Of a stretch of DNA of 35,731 nt, positions 23,364 to 31,672 are shown one piece after another. Under the pieces are notes generated by a model that saw only the letters and a list, made by a program, of their open reading frames with translations, had not been told where the DNA came from and did no database searches. Both the position numbers and the translations under genes were made by a program. Source of the stretch: Dehalococcoidia bacterium (GTDB taxonomy: Bacteria > Chloroflexota > Dehalococcoidia > Bin125); contig RKRS01000050.1 of assembly GCA_007571275.1 (NCBI GenBank), forward strand, positions 1 to 35,731. The letters run 5' to 3'. Position 1 is the stretch's first letter; the number at the start of each line of letters is the position of its first letter.

Positions 23364-24230
23364 ATGGCGGAGCGACGCAGAATAGTTTGGAACGGCACGT
23401 ACATCAAGCAGGGACTGGATGTGCAGAATCAGGTCCGCGCGAACCTGATTCTGCGTGGGATGCCCTCCGAGACGCTGGCTGAGTTGCTCGACAACGCCGA
23501 ACTGGTCTACTTCGATCGCGGCGACCGGCTCGATCATTGGGTGAGTCGTGGCTACGTGATCTTCCCACTGAGCGGCATCCACGGCGGCCTGCTCGAGACC
23601 GAAGACGGCGAGTGCATTCAACCGGTCTTCGTGGGCTCCGAAGGTGTGATCGGCGGGATGCGCGCCCTGCACCGGATGCCGTTTTTCTTCAGCTTCAAAG
23701 TCCGCTTGCCAGGCGAAGCGGTCGTGCTGCCGGCGGCGATCTTTCGCCAGATCGCTGAGCGAGAGCCGGCCCTGAGAGTGGCGCTCACATATGCCTACGA
23801 CAGCAAGTTTCACCTGTCGGCCATGCACGCCGTGTGCGCTCGTTTCCACCCGCTCAGCGTGCGCTGTTGCGCTTGGCTGTCGTTGATCTACAACGAAACC
23901 GAAGACGATATCGTGCCGATCACGCACGAAGAGTTGGCTGAAGTCGTCGGCGCGACCCGGCCCGCCGTCAGCGCGGCACTTTCCCTGTTTGACCAGGCAA
24001 GGATTGGTCTCCTCGATTCGGCGAGGCGCGCTCCGCCTGCTCGATCCGGAACGGGTCGCGCAACTCGCCTGCTCATGTTGGACGACCGCGGAACCAGTCC
24101 CGGTCGAGTGAGACGCATAGTCGGCGCAGTTACGCCGCCAAATCTCCCTCTCCCCTCTGGGGGGAGAAGCCCCCTGCCTACGAGGGGTGGCGCCGGCAGA
24201 GGAGGGCCAGCGACAACCTTTAGCCTCTAA
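23364..24230 (+). CDS. Crp/Fnr-type transcription regulator with probable C-terminal frameshift
   Basis: A cyclic-nucleotide-binding-like sensor domain spans about residues 25-150, followed by a winged helix with the helix-turn-helix ITHEELAEVVGATRPAVSAAL (about 187-207). As written the protein is 288 residues, but the tail after residue 219 is Arg/Gly/Pro-rich and runs into an intergenic repeat. One frame over, starting at 24022, the DNA reads RGALRLLDPERVAQLA and on to a TGA at 24109-24111, exactly the usual Crp/Fnr ending. Removing one G from the GG at 24020-24021 joins the two and gives a 248-residue protein. It probably regulates neighbouring transport or catabolic genes; no ligand is known. 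Confidence 0.85.
   Translation: MAERRRIVWNGTYIKQGLDVQNQVRANLILRGMPSETLAELLDNAELVYFDRGDRLDHWVSRGYVIFPLSGIHGGLLETEDGECIQPVFVGSEGVIGGMRALHRMPFFFSFKVRLPGEAVVLPAAIFRQIAEREPALRVALTYAYDSKFHLSAMHAVCARFHPLSVRCCAWLSLIYNETEDDIVPITHEELAEVVGATRPAVSAALSLFDQARIGLLDSARRAPPARSGTGRATRLLMLDDRGTSPGRVRRIVGAVTPPNLPLPSGGRSPLPTRGGAGRGGPATTFSL
24143..24205. repeat. GC-rich palindromic intergenic repeat
   Basis: A run of CTCCCTCTCCCC is followed by CTCCCC (24150-24155), loop TCT, and a G-run with GGGGAG (24161-24166). A second imperfect inverted pair, CCCCTGCC and GGCAGAGG, spans 24172-24203. This resembles the dispersed intergenic C-run/G-run palindromes of many bacterial genomes. It lies after the probable true end of the Crp/Fnr gene. 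A different palindrome of similar style is at the window end. Confidence 0.5.
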
Positions 24231-24260
24231 CCAGCTGATCGTTCCTGGAGGGAGATGGCG

Positions 24261-25052
24261 ATGCCCAAGACGCTTGAAGTGAGCGGCGCGACCCTGGTCT
24301 ACGACGAGTTTGGCGAAGGTCCCGAGACAATCGTCTTCGTCCATGGGGCGGGCGGGAATCATCTCAGTTGGTGGAATCAGATTCCGCGCTTCAGCGACCG
24401 CTTCCGCTGCGTGACCTATGAGGTGCGTGGTTGGGGGCAGAGTCAGGACATCTCCGGCGAGGGTCGCACAGCGTTTGCCCGCGATCTCGGCGAGTTGATG
24501 GATCAGTTGGACATTGCCCGCGCAGCGCTGGTCGGGCAGTCGATGGGTGGGTTTTCCATCCTGCCCTACGCCGCTCGCCATCCCGAGCGGGTGACCGCGC
24601 TGCTCATGGCCGACACGATGCTGGGCATCGGCGATCAGGAGCTGCTGGACGCGATGCGAGTTGCGACTGCGGCGGCGGCCGAGAACGCGCGGCTCGGCGG
24701 GATGACTCGCATGGTGGGGTCGGCGTACCTGGAGCGATCGCCGGCCGGAGTCTTCCTCTACAACCAGATTCGCGCGCTCAACCCGCCACTCGATCTTGAC
24801 CGCCCACTTTCATTCGGCGTCGAGGATGGAGCGATTCCGCTGGATGAGCTCTCGGCGCTGACCATGCCGATCGTCTTCCTGGCTGGCGCGGAAGATGCGA
24901 TCATTCCCGCCGACGTGATTCGTCGAGCTGCGGAGATGGCGCCAGGCGCGCGCTACGTCGAGATTCCGACCGGCGGACACTCCGTCTATTGGGAATTGCC
25001 GGACGAATTCAACGCCGTCCTGGAAGAGCTGCTGGCCGAGGCGTATGGCTAG
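24261..25052 (+). CDS. Alpha/beta hydrolase
   Basis: 263 residues with the catalytic triad in order: Ser94 in GQSMGG, Asp212 in GAEDAIIP and His240 in GGHS. The oxyanion motif is VHGAGG near 28-33. The length is normal for esterases, epoxide hydrolases and C-C bond hydrolases; substrate not predictable. ATG 24261 is preferred over 24255 because GGAGGGAG ends at 24254, too near the earlier ATG but well spaced for the later. Two more hydrolase genes follow on the same strand with gaps of about 30-50 bases. Confidence 0.9.
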   Translation: MPKTLEVSGATLVYDEFGEGPETIVFVHGAGGNHLSWWNQIPRFSDRFRCVTYEVRGWGQSQDISGEGRTAFARDLGELMDQLDIARAALVGQSMGGFSILPYAARHPERVTALLMADTMLGIGDQELLDAMRVATAAAAENARLGGMTRMVGSAYLERSPAGVFLYNQIRALNPPLDLDRPLSFGVEDGAIPLDELSALTMPIVFLAGAEDAIIPADVIRRAAEMAPGARYVEIPTGGHSVYWELPDEFNAVLEELLAEAYG

Positions 25053-25084
25053 CATTGAGGGCCACAGCGATTGAGGAATGACCG

Positions 25085-26113
25085 ATGAGCCAAATCACCG
25101 ATGATCCCCGCATTGACCCGCGGATCAAGGAAATGTTCGGCGATCTGCCCAACTTCCCCTTGCCCAACTTCGATTCGCGCGACGCGCTTCTCGCCGCCAT
25201 GAATGCGCCCGAGACGCTGGCTGCCGTGGAGAACATGACCCTCTTCAGCGAGGCGGAAGCAGAAGCGGTCGCGCCCTCGGACGAGTTGACGATCACCACC
25301 GAGACCTTTGTCTCGCAACCCGATGGCAACACGATCAACGTGTTGCTGATCCGACCTGAGGCCGACGCGCCACTGCCCTGCGTCTACTACATACACGGCG
25401 GCGGGATGGCGCTGATGTCCTGCTTCGACTTCACCTACCAGTCCTGGGGGCGGATGATCGCCAACCAGGGCGTGGCCGTAGCCATGGTCGACTTCCGCAA
25501 CTGCGTGGTACCTTCCTCAGCGCCTGAGGTTGCGCCCTACCCCGCCGGTCTCAATGACTGCGTCTCGGGCCTCAAGTGGCTGATCTCGAACGCGAGCGAG
25601 TTCGGCATCGACGCGAATCGGATCGTCGTCGCCGGCGAGAGCGGCGGCGGCAACCTGACGCTTGCCGTCGGTCTGCGACTCACGCGTGAGGGCGATGCCG
25701 GACTGATCGCGGGCTTGTATTCAATGTGCCCCTACATCGCCGGCAGTTGGCCGCGCGATGATCTGCCCTCATCGATTGAGAACAACGGCCTGGTACTCGA
25801 TCTGCACAGTAACTTCGGCGCTCTGGGTTACGGGATGGACGCCTTCGACGCGCAGGACCCGGAAGCCTGGCCGCTCTTCGCCAACGAGGAGCACGTGCAG
25901 GGCTTCCCGAACACGGTGATCAGCGTCAACGAGTGCGACCCACTGCGTGACGAAGGTCTTGAGTTCTATCGATTGCTGCTGCGGGCAGGACAGTCCGCGC
26001 GTTGTCGGCAGGTGATGGGCACTACCCACGGTGGCGATAACATGGTGCTGCCCTGCACCGACTTGGCATTGTCGACCGCCCGCGATATGGCCGCGTTCTG
26101 TCGGGGGGACTAG
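25085..26113 (+). CDS. Hormone-sensitive-lipase-family alpha/beta hydrolase (esterase)
   Basis: 342 residues with the HSL oxyanion motif HGGG at 104-107, nucleophile Ser186 in GESGGG, Asp285 in NECDPLRDEG and His315 in GTTHGG. The N-terminal ~70 residues form a helical cap typical of the family. Family members hydrolyse short acyl esters or lactones. It has no signal peptide, so it is cytoplasmic. GAGGAA sits about 8 bases before the ATG. It is the middle gene of three hydrolases, 32 bases after the first. Confidence 0.9.
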   Translation: MSQITDDPRIDPRIKEMFGDLPNFPLPNFDSRDALLAAMNAPETLAAVENMTLFSEAEAEAVAPSDELTITTETFVSQPDGNTINVLLIRPEADAPLPCVYYIHGGGMALMSCFDFTYQSWGRMIANQGVAVAMVDFRNCVVPSSAPEVAPYPAGLNDCVSGLKWLISNASEFGIDANRIVVAGESGGGNLTLAVGLRLTREGDAGLIAGLYSMCPYIAGSWPRDDLPSSIENNGLVLDLHSNFGALGYGMDAFDAQDPEAWPLFANEEHVQGFPNTVISVNECDPLRDEGLEFYRLLLRAGQSARCRQVMGTTHGGDNMVLPCTDLALSTARDMAAFCRGD

Positions 26114-26163
26114 CGCTCTCCCTCCGTTTCATGTGTATTGGCGTGTAGGTTTCTGGAACGATC

Positions 26164-27084
26164 ATGGCGCTCGGTTTGCATACCCCGCGGACGCGGGCGA
26201 TTACCCGATTGAATGCAGTCTCGGATGTTGTTGAGACTGAGTGCGGGCCGGTTGAGTTTGCCCGACGCGGAAATCCTCCCTACGTGTTGATCATGCACGG
26301 CACGCCGCAGGGTCACCATGCGAGTTTCATCGGTGAGCCGTTCGAGGAGGCCGGCTTCGGCACGATTACCCCATCCCGACCCGGATACATACGGACGCCG
26401 CTGACGACTGGCCGGACACCGGCGGAACAGGCCGACGCCGCGGCGGCGCTGTTGGACGCACTCGAGATCGACCAGGTGGCTGTCTATGGAATCTCGGGCG
26501 GCGGACCCAGCAGTATCGAATTCGCCGCCCGACATCCCGAGCGGGCGCAGGCCCTGATTCTCGAGGTAGCGATTTCACATGCGTTTCAGCCAGATGTCTC
26601 CGAGCGCGTCATCAAGCTGTCGGTACATCCACTGGTGCTCTGGATCGCGAAGCGGACGCTGCAGTGGTTGCCGCGCGTCGGAGTCGGGCAGTTTGTCAAG
26701 ACAGAGAGCACCCTGGACGACGCAGAACGGGCCCGGGTGACGAACGACATTCTGGCGACGCCGTCGAAGCTCGCACTGCTCCGTCGCCTGATCAACAGCC
26801 AACCGCCGCCCAACCTGTTGCTGGACGGGTTTGACAACGATCTCAGGCAATTCCGCGAGATTGAGCGTCTGCCACTGAGCGAGGTTCGTTGTCCGACGCT
26901 TGTGGTTCATGGCACGCACGACCGCGACGTGCCATTCAGCCACGCCGAGCACTCGGCGAACGAGATACCGGGCGCTGAACTGTTTCGAGTGGAGAAGGGT
27001 TGGCATTTGCTCGCGCTGAGTGACAACGCGGACGCCTACATCCAGGCCGAGATCGATTTCCTCCACCGACATCTGGGTCCGTAG
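26164..27084 (+). CDS. Alpha/beta hydrolase
   Basis: 306 residues. Motifs in order: MHGTPQGHH (oxyanion region), nucleophile Ser111 in GISGGG, Asp253 in HGTHDRDVP and His281 in KGWHLLAL. An insertion of about 100 residues between 130 and 230 forms a helical cap, as in haloalkane dehalogenase, epoxide hydrolase and proline-iminopeptidase-like enzymes. I cannot choose among them. The ribosome site before ATG 26164 is weak. Confidence 0.88.
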   Translation: MALGLHTPRTRAITRLNAVSDVVETECGPVEFARRGNPPYVLIMHGTPQGHHASFIGEPFEEAGFGTITPSRPGYIRTPLTTGRTPAEQADAAAALLDALEIDQVAVYGISGGGPSSIEFAARHPERAQALILEVAISHAFQPDVSERVIKLSVHPLVLWIAKRTLQWLPRVGVGQFVKTESTLDDAERARVTNDILATPSKLALLRRLINSQPPPNLLLDGFDNDLRQFREIERLPLSEVRCPTLVVHGTHDRDVPFSHAEHSANEIPGAELFRVEKGWHLLALSDNADAYIQAEIDFLHRHLGP

Positions 27085-27178
27085 CGCGCCCGTGAAACGG
27101 CCTGAGCTCGTTAGCTACATTGCAGTGACCGACAGCAACGGGACGACAACCAACTGACTGCAAGTGAGGCCTGCCCCG

Positions 27179-28072
27179 ATGACTCAACGCATCAACGCAT
27201 TCCCCGAACTCGAGCGCGACCTGCGGTTCTTTCCACTGGGCGTGGATCAGCCCCGTCACCTCTCCGCTGAGCAGATTCAGCAGTACAACGAGCGGGGCTA
27301 CGTCTTCCCGATCGATATCTTCTCACCCTCAGAGATCGAACAGATCCGCAGCTACTTTGACGAACTCTTGCCCAAGGCGCTGGAGGCAGGCTGGAACAGC
27401 TATGAGCTGACCAACTGGCATAAACACTGTCAGGGCGTCTGGGACATCGTCACCGACAGTCGGATCATCGACGTGATGGAAGACATGCTGGGCGAGACGG
27501 TGATCCTGCGTCACAGCCACTTCTTCGCCAAGTTGCCGGGCGACGGGATGCGGGTCAGCTGGCACCAGGATGCGTCCTACTGGCCGTTGACGCCGAGCAA
27601 AGTCGTCTCCGCCTGGTTGGCGATTGATGACGTCGACCTCGGCAACGGAGCGATGCAAGTGATTCCCGGCTCACACCTCAAGGCCCAGGTCGAGTTCCGT
27701 GACAGTACGACCGGTGAGCGCAACGTGCTCAATCAGACGGTCGAGAACCCCGAAGCGCATGGCGATCCGCCCGTCGCGCTGGAACTGCAGGCGGGACAGA
27801 TATCCCTGCATAGCGACTGGGTGCTGCACGGCTCAGAACCCAATGAGTCGAACCGTCGGCGCTGCGGTCTGGCAATGCGCTATCTGTCCAGGGATGTTCG
27901 CGCTTACAACGGCTGGAACGACAACTCGATCGTGTGCCGTGGTCAGGAACCCACCGGCCACTGGGCCAATCATCCCCGTCCGAGCGGGGAGCTGATCCCG
28001 ATCAAGGACGCCATCGAAGATCCGACCTCGGTCAGTATGGAGCAACGCAGCGGCGAGACCGAGAGCGACTAG
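27179..28072 (+). CDS. Phytanoyl-CoA dioxygenase (PhyH) family protein
   Basis: Fe(II)/2-oxoglutarate-dependent hydroxylase family. 297 residues with the iron ligands H129 and D131 in WHQDASYWPL and H217 in VLHGSEPN, and a distal Arg for 2-oxoglutarate in the RRRCGLAMRY segment. IPGSH and HSDWVLHG are family hallmarks. I use ATG 27179; a GTG at 27164 adds five residues. It ends in a CTAG that is also the stop of the convergent MFS gene. It may hydroxylate a small acid, amide or CoA thioester in the catabolic cluster. Confidence 0.9.
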   Translation: MTQRINAFPELERDLRFFPLGVDQPRHLSAEQIQQYNERGYVFPIDIFSPSEIEQIRSYFDELLPKALEAGWNSYELTNWHKHCQGVWDIVTDSRIIDVMEDMLGETVILRHSHFFAKLPGDGMRVSWHQDASYWPLTPSKVVSAWLAIDDVDLGNGAMQVIPGSHLKAQVEFRDSTTGERNVLNQTVENPEAHGDPPVALELQAGQISLHSDWVLHGSEPNESNRRRCGLAMRYLSRDVRAYNGWNDNSIVCRGQEPTGHWANHPRPSGELIPIKDAIEDPTSVSMEQRSGETESD

Positions 28073-29850
28073 CCAGAGCCATTCCGGGCCGACCACGAGC
28101 GTTGTGGCCGCGCCTGCGCCACCCAAACCATCGCAGCATTGCCATTCGCCGAGCGCGTTTCGTTACCGCTGCCATTGGTCGCACGGCCAACTGTTGACAC
28201 AACTGGAGTCACGGTTGCCGGTTCGGGGCGCTGCACGACCGTCCCATGAGCTATCTCGGGCTCGTCGTGTTCACCGGTGCGGAGCCGCTTCTCACGCAAG
28301 GTGAGTACGGTGACCAGCGCCGCCACCCCGACGCCGACGGAGATCCAGAAGTTGCTGGTGATCGCTACGGCGAGCGCCTCGGGCAACGCTGCGATGACTT
28401 GCTGGAATTGTTCTACACCGAGTTCGGCCTGCAGGCTGGTTCTGGCCTCTTCGTTCAGTAGCTGGTCTGGATCGGCACGCGCAGCGAGATCGGCGGGCAG
28501 CCGCGCGACGAGCTCACTCGTCAATCGCCCGGTTACCAACGCGCCGACCAGTGTGACGCCGATAATCCCACCGATCTCCTGGAAGAACTGGGTAGCTCCC
28601 GAGATCGTGCCGAGCATGCTCTGCGGCAGCGCGTTCTGAGCCGCCACCATCAGGGAGGGAAAGAGCAACCCTAACCCGCTGCCGAATAGCACCAGGCGCC
28701 AGATCACATCGATGGGCGCGGTTTCGGTGCTGAGCTGTGTCATCAGCCAACCGCTCACCACGATGATGACGCCAGCGCAGATCGAAAGCATTTTGTAGCG
28801 ACCGGTGCGCGCGATGACCTGACCGGCGATCGTCGCTGTCACTACCAGCGAGATGATCTCGCTGCTCAGCAACAATCCGGAGGCGGTCGGTGAGTAACCC
28901 AGCACGCCCTGCATGAAGTAAGCGAGGAAGAACGTGACGCCGAACAGTCCAGCGCCGATCACGGCCATCACGAAGGCAGCCACGCGGAACGTATGGTTGC
29001 GGAACAGCTGACCGGGCAAGATCGGCTCAGCCGCAGCGCGCTCGGCGCGGATAAAGCCGAGCACGCCGATGGCTGACACGCCAAACAGCGCCAGCGTTTT
29101 CACGTCTAGCCAGGCGGTACCGGTCGTGACCAGTCCCAGGGCGAGCATCGCCGGCATCAGGGCCAGCAGCATCGCGCCGATACCCCACCAGTCGATCACG
29201 ACTCGGCGCGGCGGCGGCCGCAACCACGGCATGATCACCGCAATCGAGGTGAATGCCAGCGCCGCCAGCGGCAGCACCGCCCAGAACACCCAGCGCCAGT
29301 TCAGCGCATCGACGATCAGCCCACCCAACAGTGGGCCAACCAGCCCGCCGATCCCGAAGACGGCAGCGAAGACGCCCATGTACTTCGCGCGCTCCGCGGG
29401 CGGAAAGAGGTCGCCCGAGATCGAGAAGGTGTTCGCCATCAGGATGCCGCCACCGATGCCTTGCAGCGCGCGGAAGCCGATCAGCATCTCCATCGACGTC
29501 GCAAACCCGGCCAACGCCGTCGCGCCGGCGAAGATCACCAGGCCAACCAGCAGGAACGGCTTGCGGCCATAGACATCGGACATGCGCCCGGCGATCGCCA
29601 CCGCTGGCACCGAGGTCGCCATGAAGGCGGACTCCATGAAGGCGATCAGATCGACGCGACCGAGATCGGCGGCCAGAACGGGGGTCGCGGTGGCGACGAT
29701 TGAGTGCTGCACGGCCGAGAGGAACATCGCCACCACGGCGCTGCCCAGGATCAGCATCTTGGTGCGATGCGGCAAGCGGAAACCGACCGTGGCGGCGGTC
29801 GGCGTCGTGCCTGGCGTGCCTGAAGCTGTGTCTGCTGGCGCGTGGCTCAT
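28069..29850 (-). CDS. MFS drug-efflux-type transporter, DHA2 family (14 helices)
   Basis: 593 residues with about 14 hydrophobic segments ending near residue 530, and a roughly 60-residue polar tail. Motif A reads GRMSDVYGRKPFLL, a second conserved helix GIGGGILMANTFSISGDLF, and antiporter motif C GIGGLVGPLLGGLI. This is the H+-coupled EmrB/QacA export family. It diverges from the amidohydrolase at 29987 over 136 bases and converges with the PhyH gene. Export of a pathway intermediate or toxic solute is likely; substrate unknown. Confidence 0.92.
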   Translation of the reverse strand: MSHAPADTASGTPGTTPTAATVGFRLPHRTKMLILGSAVVAMFLSAVQHSIVATATPVLAADLGRVDLIAFMESAFMATSVPAVAIAGRMSDVYGRKPFLLVGLVIFAGATALAGFATSMEMLIGFRALQGIGGGILMANTFSISGDLFPPAERAKYMGVFAAVFGIGGLVGPLLGGLIVDALNWRWVFWAVLPLAALAFTSIAVIMPWLRPPPRRVVIDWWGIGAMLLALMPAMLALGLVTTGTAWLDVKTLALFGVSAIGVLGFIRAERAAAEPILPGQLFRNHTFRVAAFVMAVIGAGLFGVTFFLAYFMQGVLGYSPTASGLLLSSEIISLVVTATIAGQVIARTGRYKMLSICAGVIIVVSGWLMTQLSTETAPIDVIWRLVLFGSGLGLLFPSLMVAAQNALPQSMLGTISGATQFFQEIGGIIGVTLVGALVTGRLTSELVARLPADLAARADPDQLLNEEARTSLQAELGVEQFQQVIAALPEALAVAITSNFWISVGVGVAALVTVLTLREKRLRTGEHDEPEIAHGTVVQRPEPATVTPVVSTVGRATNGSGNETRSANGNAAMVWVAQARPQRSWSARNGSG

Positions 29851-29986
29851 GGACGGCTCGGTGTGTTCATGGTTCAGGCTAACGGCGCCAGTTGCGAGGC
29901 TCGTGATCCAGACGCATCTCCCTCCTCGAAATCGCTAGCCTCAGGGTCGATGTGACATGTGGTTGGCGCATCAGGAAGGAATCAAG

Positions 29987-31603
29987 ATGGAACTGCTCTT
30001 TACCGGCGGACGCGTGTTGACGATTGATCCGCTCGATCGCATTGCGAGCGGTGTCGCCGTACGGGATGGTCGGATCATCGCCGTCGGGGACAGCGATGAG
30101 GTGCGGTCGGCCGTTGGACCCGACGCTATGACCGTTGACCTGCAGGGGCGGGCGCTGATTCCCGGCTTCTGCGATCCACACAACCACTTCTCGATGACCA
30201 CCTTCGAGCCGCGCTCGGTCGATTGTCATACACCGCCATTGGCTGGCAAGTCGTCCGTGCTCGACGCACTGGCCGCCGCCGCCGATGGCAGCCCCGACGG
30301 CCAATGGATCTGGGGTCTCGGATATAGCACTCGAGATATCGGCGGCACCGGCGAAGAGATGCTGCTGCGCCACGAGCTCGACGACGTCGCGCCCAACAAC
30401 CCCGTCTGCGTGATGGATTCCTCGTATCACGCCTGCTATGCCAACTCGGCGGCGATGGCGTTGGTCGGAATCAACCGCGACATGCCCAATCCTCGCGGTG
30501 GCGAAATCCTCAAGGACGGCAGCGGCGAGCCGAACGGCGTGCTCTGGGAACGGGCGATGGACCCGGTCCATCACGCCTCGATGCGTTCCTATATCGACAC
30601 CTTCGGCTCCGACGTGGTGGCCGGCCTGGTCGAGCAGAATGCGCTGCGTCACCTCTCGCACGGCATCACCAGCGTCGGTGACGCCCTGGTCATGCCCGAG
30701 AGCGCAGAGATCTACCGACTGACCGACGAGCGCGGCAAGTTGCCGATCGTGATTCACCAAATGCGGGGCGGGCCAGGATTCTTCGCGGCGCCCGAGGAAG
30801 CGGCTGGCGGCGCGTTCATGGAAGACGACGTCTCCGATCGCCTGCGCGGCGGGATCGTCAAGATCTTCATGGATCCGGTCTGGCCCAGTCCGGCCATGAC
30901 GATCTGTCACGAGGACGGCACGACAGAGCCCGTCGGAGAGCCGTACTACGGACAGGAAGAGGTCGATCACCTCGTCCTTGACGCCGCTTCGCACGGATTA
31001 CAGGTCGCGATTCATTGCATTGGCAACCGCGCGGTCGAGCAGGGACTGAACGCCTTCGAGCGCGCCCAGCGCGAGATTCCCCGCTCCGATCCGCGCTACC
31101 GGATTGAACACTTCGCTTTCGCCACGCCCGAGCAGATCGCGCGGGCGAGCTCGCTCGGAGTGATCATTTCTCACCAACCACCGTTCCTCAATGCGATCGG
31201 TGAATACTTCGAGACCCGCATCGCTGAGGCCGGTCTCGACGCCGTGCCGATCCCGTATCGCTCGATGCTGGACGAGGGTGTCTTTGTCGCGTCCGGTTCC
31301 GACTTTCCCTGCGCACCGGTCGAGCCGTTGCTTGGCCTGTACGGTCTGGTCGCCCGAACTGCTCGCGATGGCCGTCCGGTCGCGGCCGACCAGGCAATCA
31401 CGCCGCTCAAGGCGCTGCGGACGTACACGCTCAACTCAGCCACTGCGATGTTCCGTGAGCACGAAGTGGGCTCAATCGAAGTCGGAAAACGAGCCGATCT
31501 GGTTGTCCTCAGCCACGATCCAACGCTGGTCGCTCCGACCTACATCAGCGAGATCGTGGTGCAGCAAACCTACGTCGATGGCCAGTTGGAATACATGGTC
31601 TGA
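29987..31603 (+). CDS. Amidohydrolase, YtcJ-like (family 3)
   Basis: 538 residues. A small N-terminal beta domain runs to DLQGRALIPGF; the TIM-barrel metal motif HNH is at 65-67 in FCDPHNHF, later ligands lie in VAIHCIGNRAVEQ and RIEHFAF, and the Asp is in SGSDFPCAP. The C-terminus has the usual EVGSIEVGKRADLVVLSHDP. YtcJ-type enzymes act on exocyclic amides and related bonds. The ATG at 29987 has AGGAA 5 bases upstream; a reading from 29957 has no ribosome site. Followed 69 bases later by a CoA-transferase gene. Confidence 0.92.
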   Translation: MELLFTGGRVLTIDPLDRIASGVAVRDGRIIAVGDSDEVRSAVGPDAMTVDLQGRALIPGFCDPHNHFSMTTFEPRSVDCHTPPLAGKSSVLDALAAAADGSPDGQWIWGLGYSTRDIGGTGEEMLLRHELDDVAPNNPVCVMDSSYHACYANSAAMALVGINRDMPNPRGGEILKDGSGEPNGVLWERAMDPVHHASMRSYIDTFGSDVVAGLVEQNALRHLSHGITSVGDALVMPESAEIYRLTDERGKLPIVIHQMRGGPGFFAAPEEAAGGAFMEDDVSDRLRGGIVKIFMDPVWPSPAMTICHEDGTTEPVGEPYYGQEEVDHLVLDAASHGLQVAIHCIGNRAVEQGLNAFERAQREIPRSDPRYRIEHFAFATPEQIARASSLGVIISHQPPFLNAIGEYFETRIAEAGLDAVPIPYRSMLDEGVFVASGSDFPCAPVEPLLGLYGLVARTARDGRPVAADQAITPLKALRTYTLNSATAMFREHEVGSIEVGKRADLVVLSHDPTLVAPTYISEIVVQQTYVDGQLEYMV

Positions 31604-31672
31604 GATCCAAGCCTGACTCTGATACAACGGTTAGCCTCGGGAAGCCTGCCGGCGTCCGATGATGGAGTGCGC

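Noticed and set aside
24112..24230. The Arg/Gly/Pro-rich tail as a genuine extension of the Crp/Fnr protein
   Set aside because: It is translated from a palindromic intergenic repeat, while the expected family ending is present one frame away and ends in its own stop.
22944..24581. A 545-codon minus-strand open frame across livG, the Crp/Fnr gene and a hydrolase
   Set aside because: It crosses three genes with clear motifs and has no recognisable domain. It overlaps livG itself in the wrong frame.
29879..30994. A 371-codon minus-strand frame opposite the YtcJ-like amidohydrolase
   Set aside because: The plus-strand protein has all family metal motifs; the minus frame shows none.
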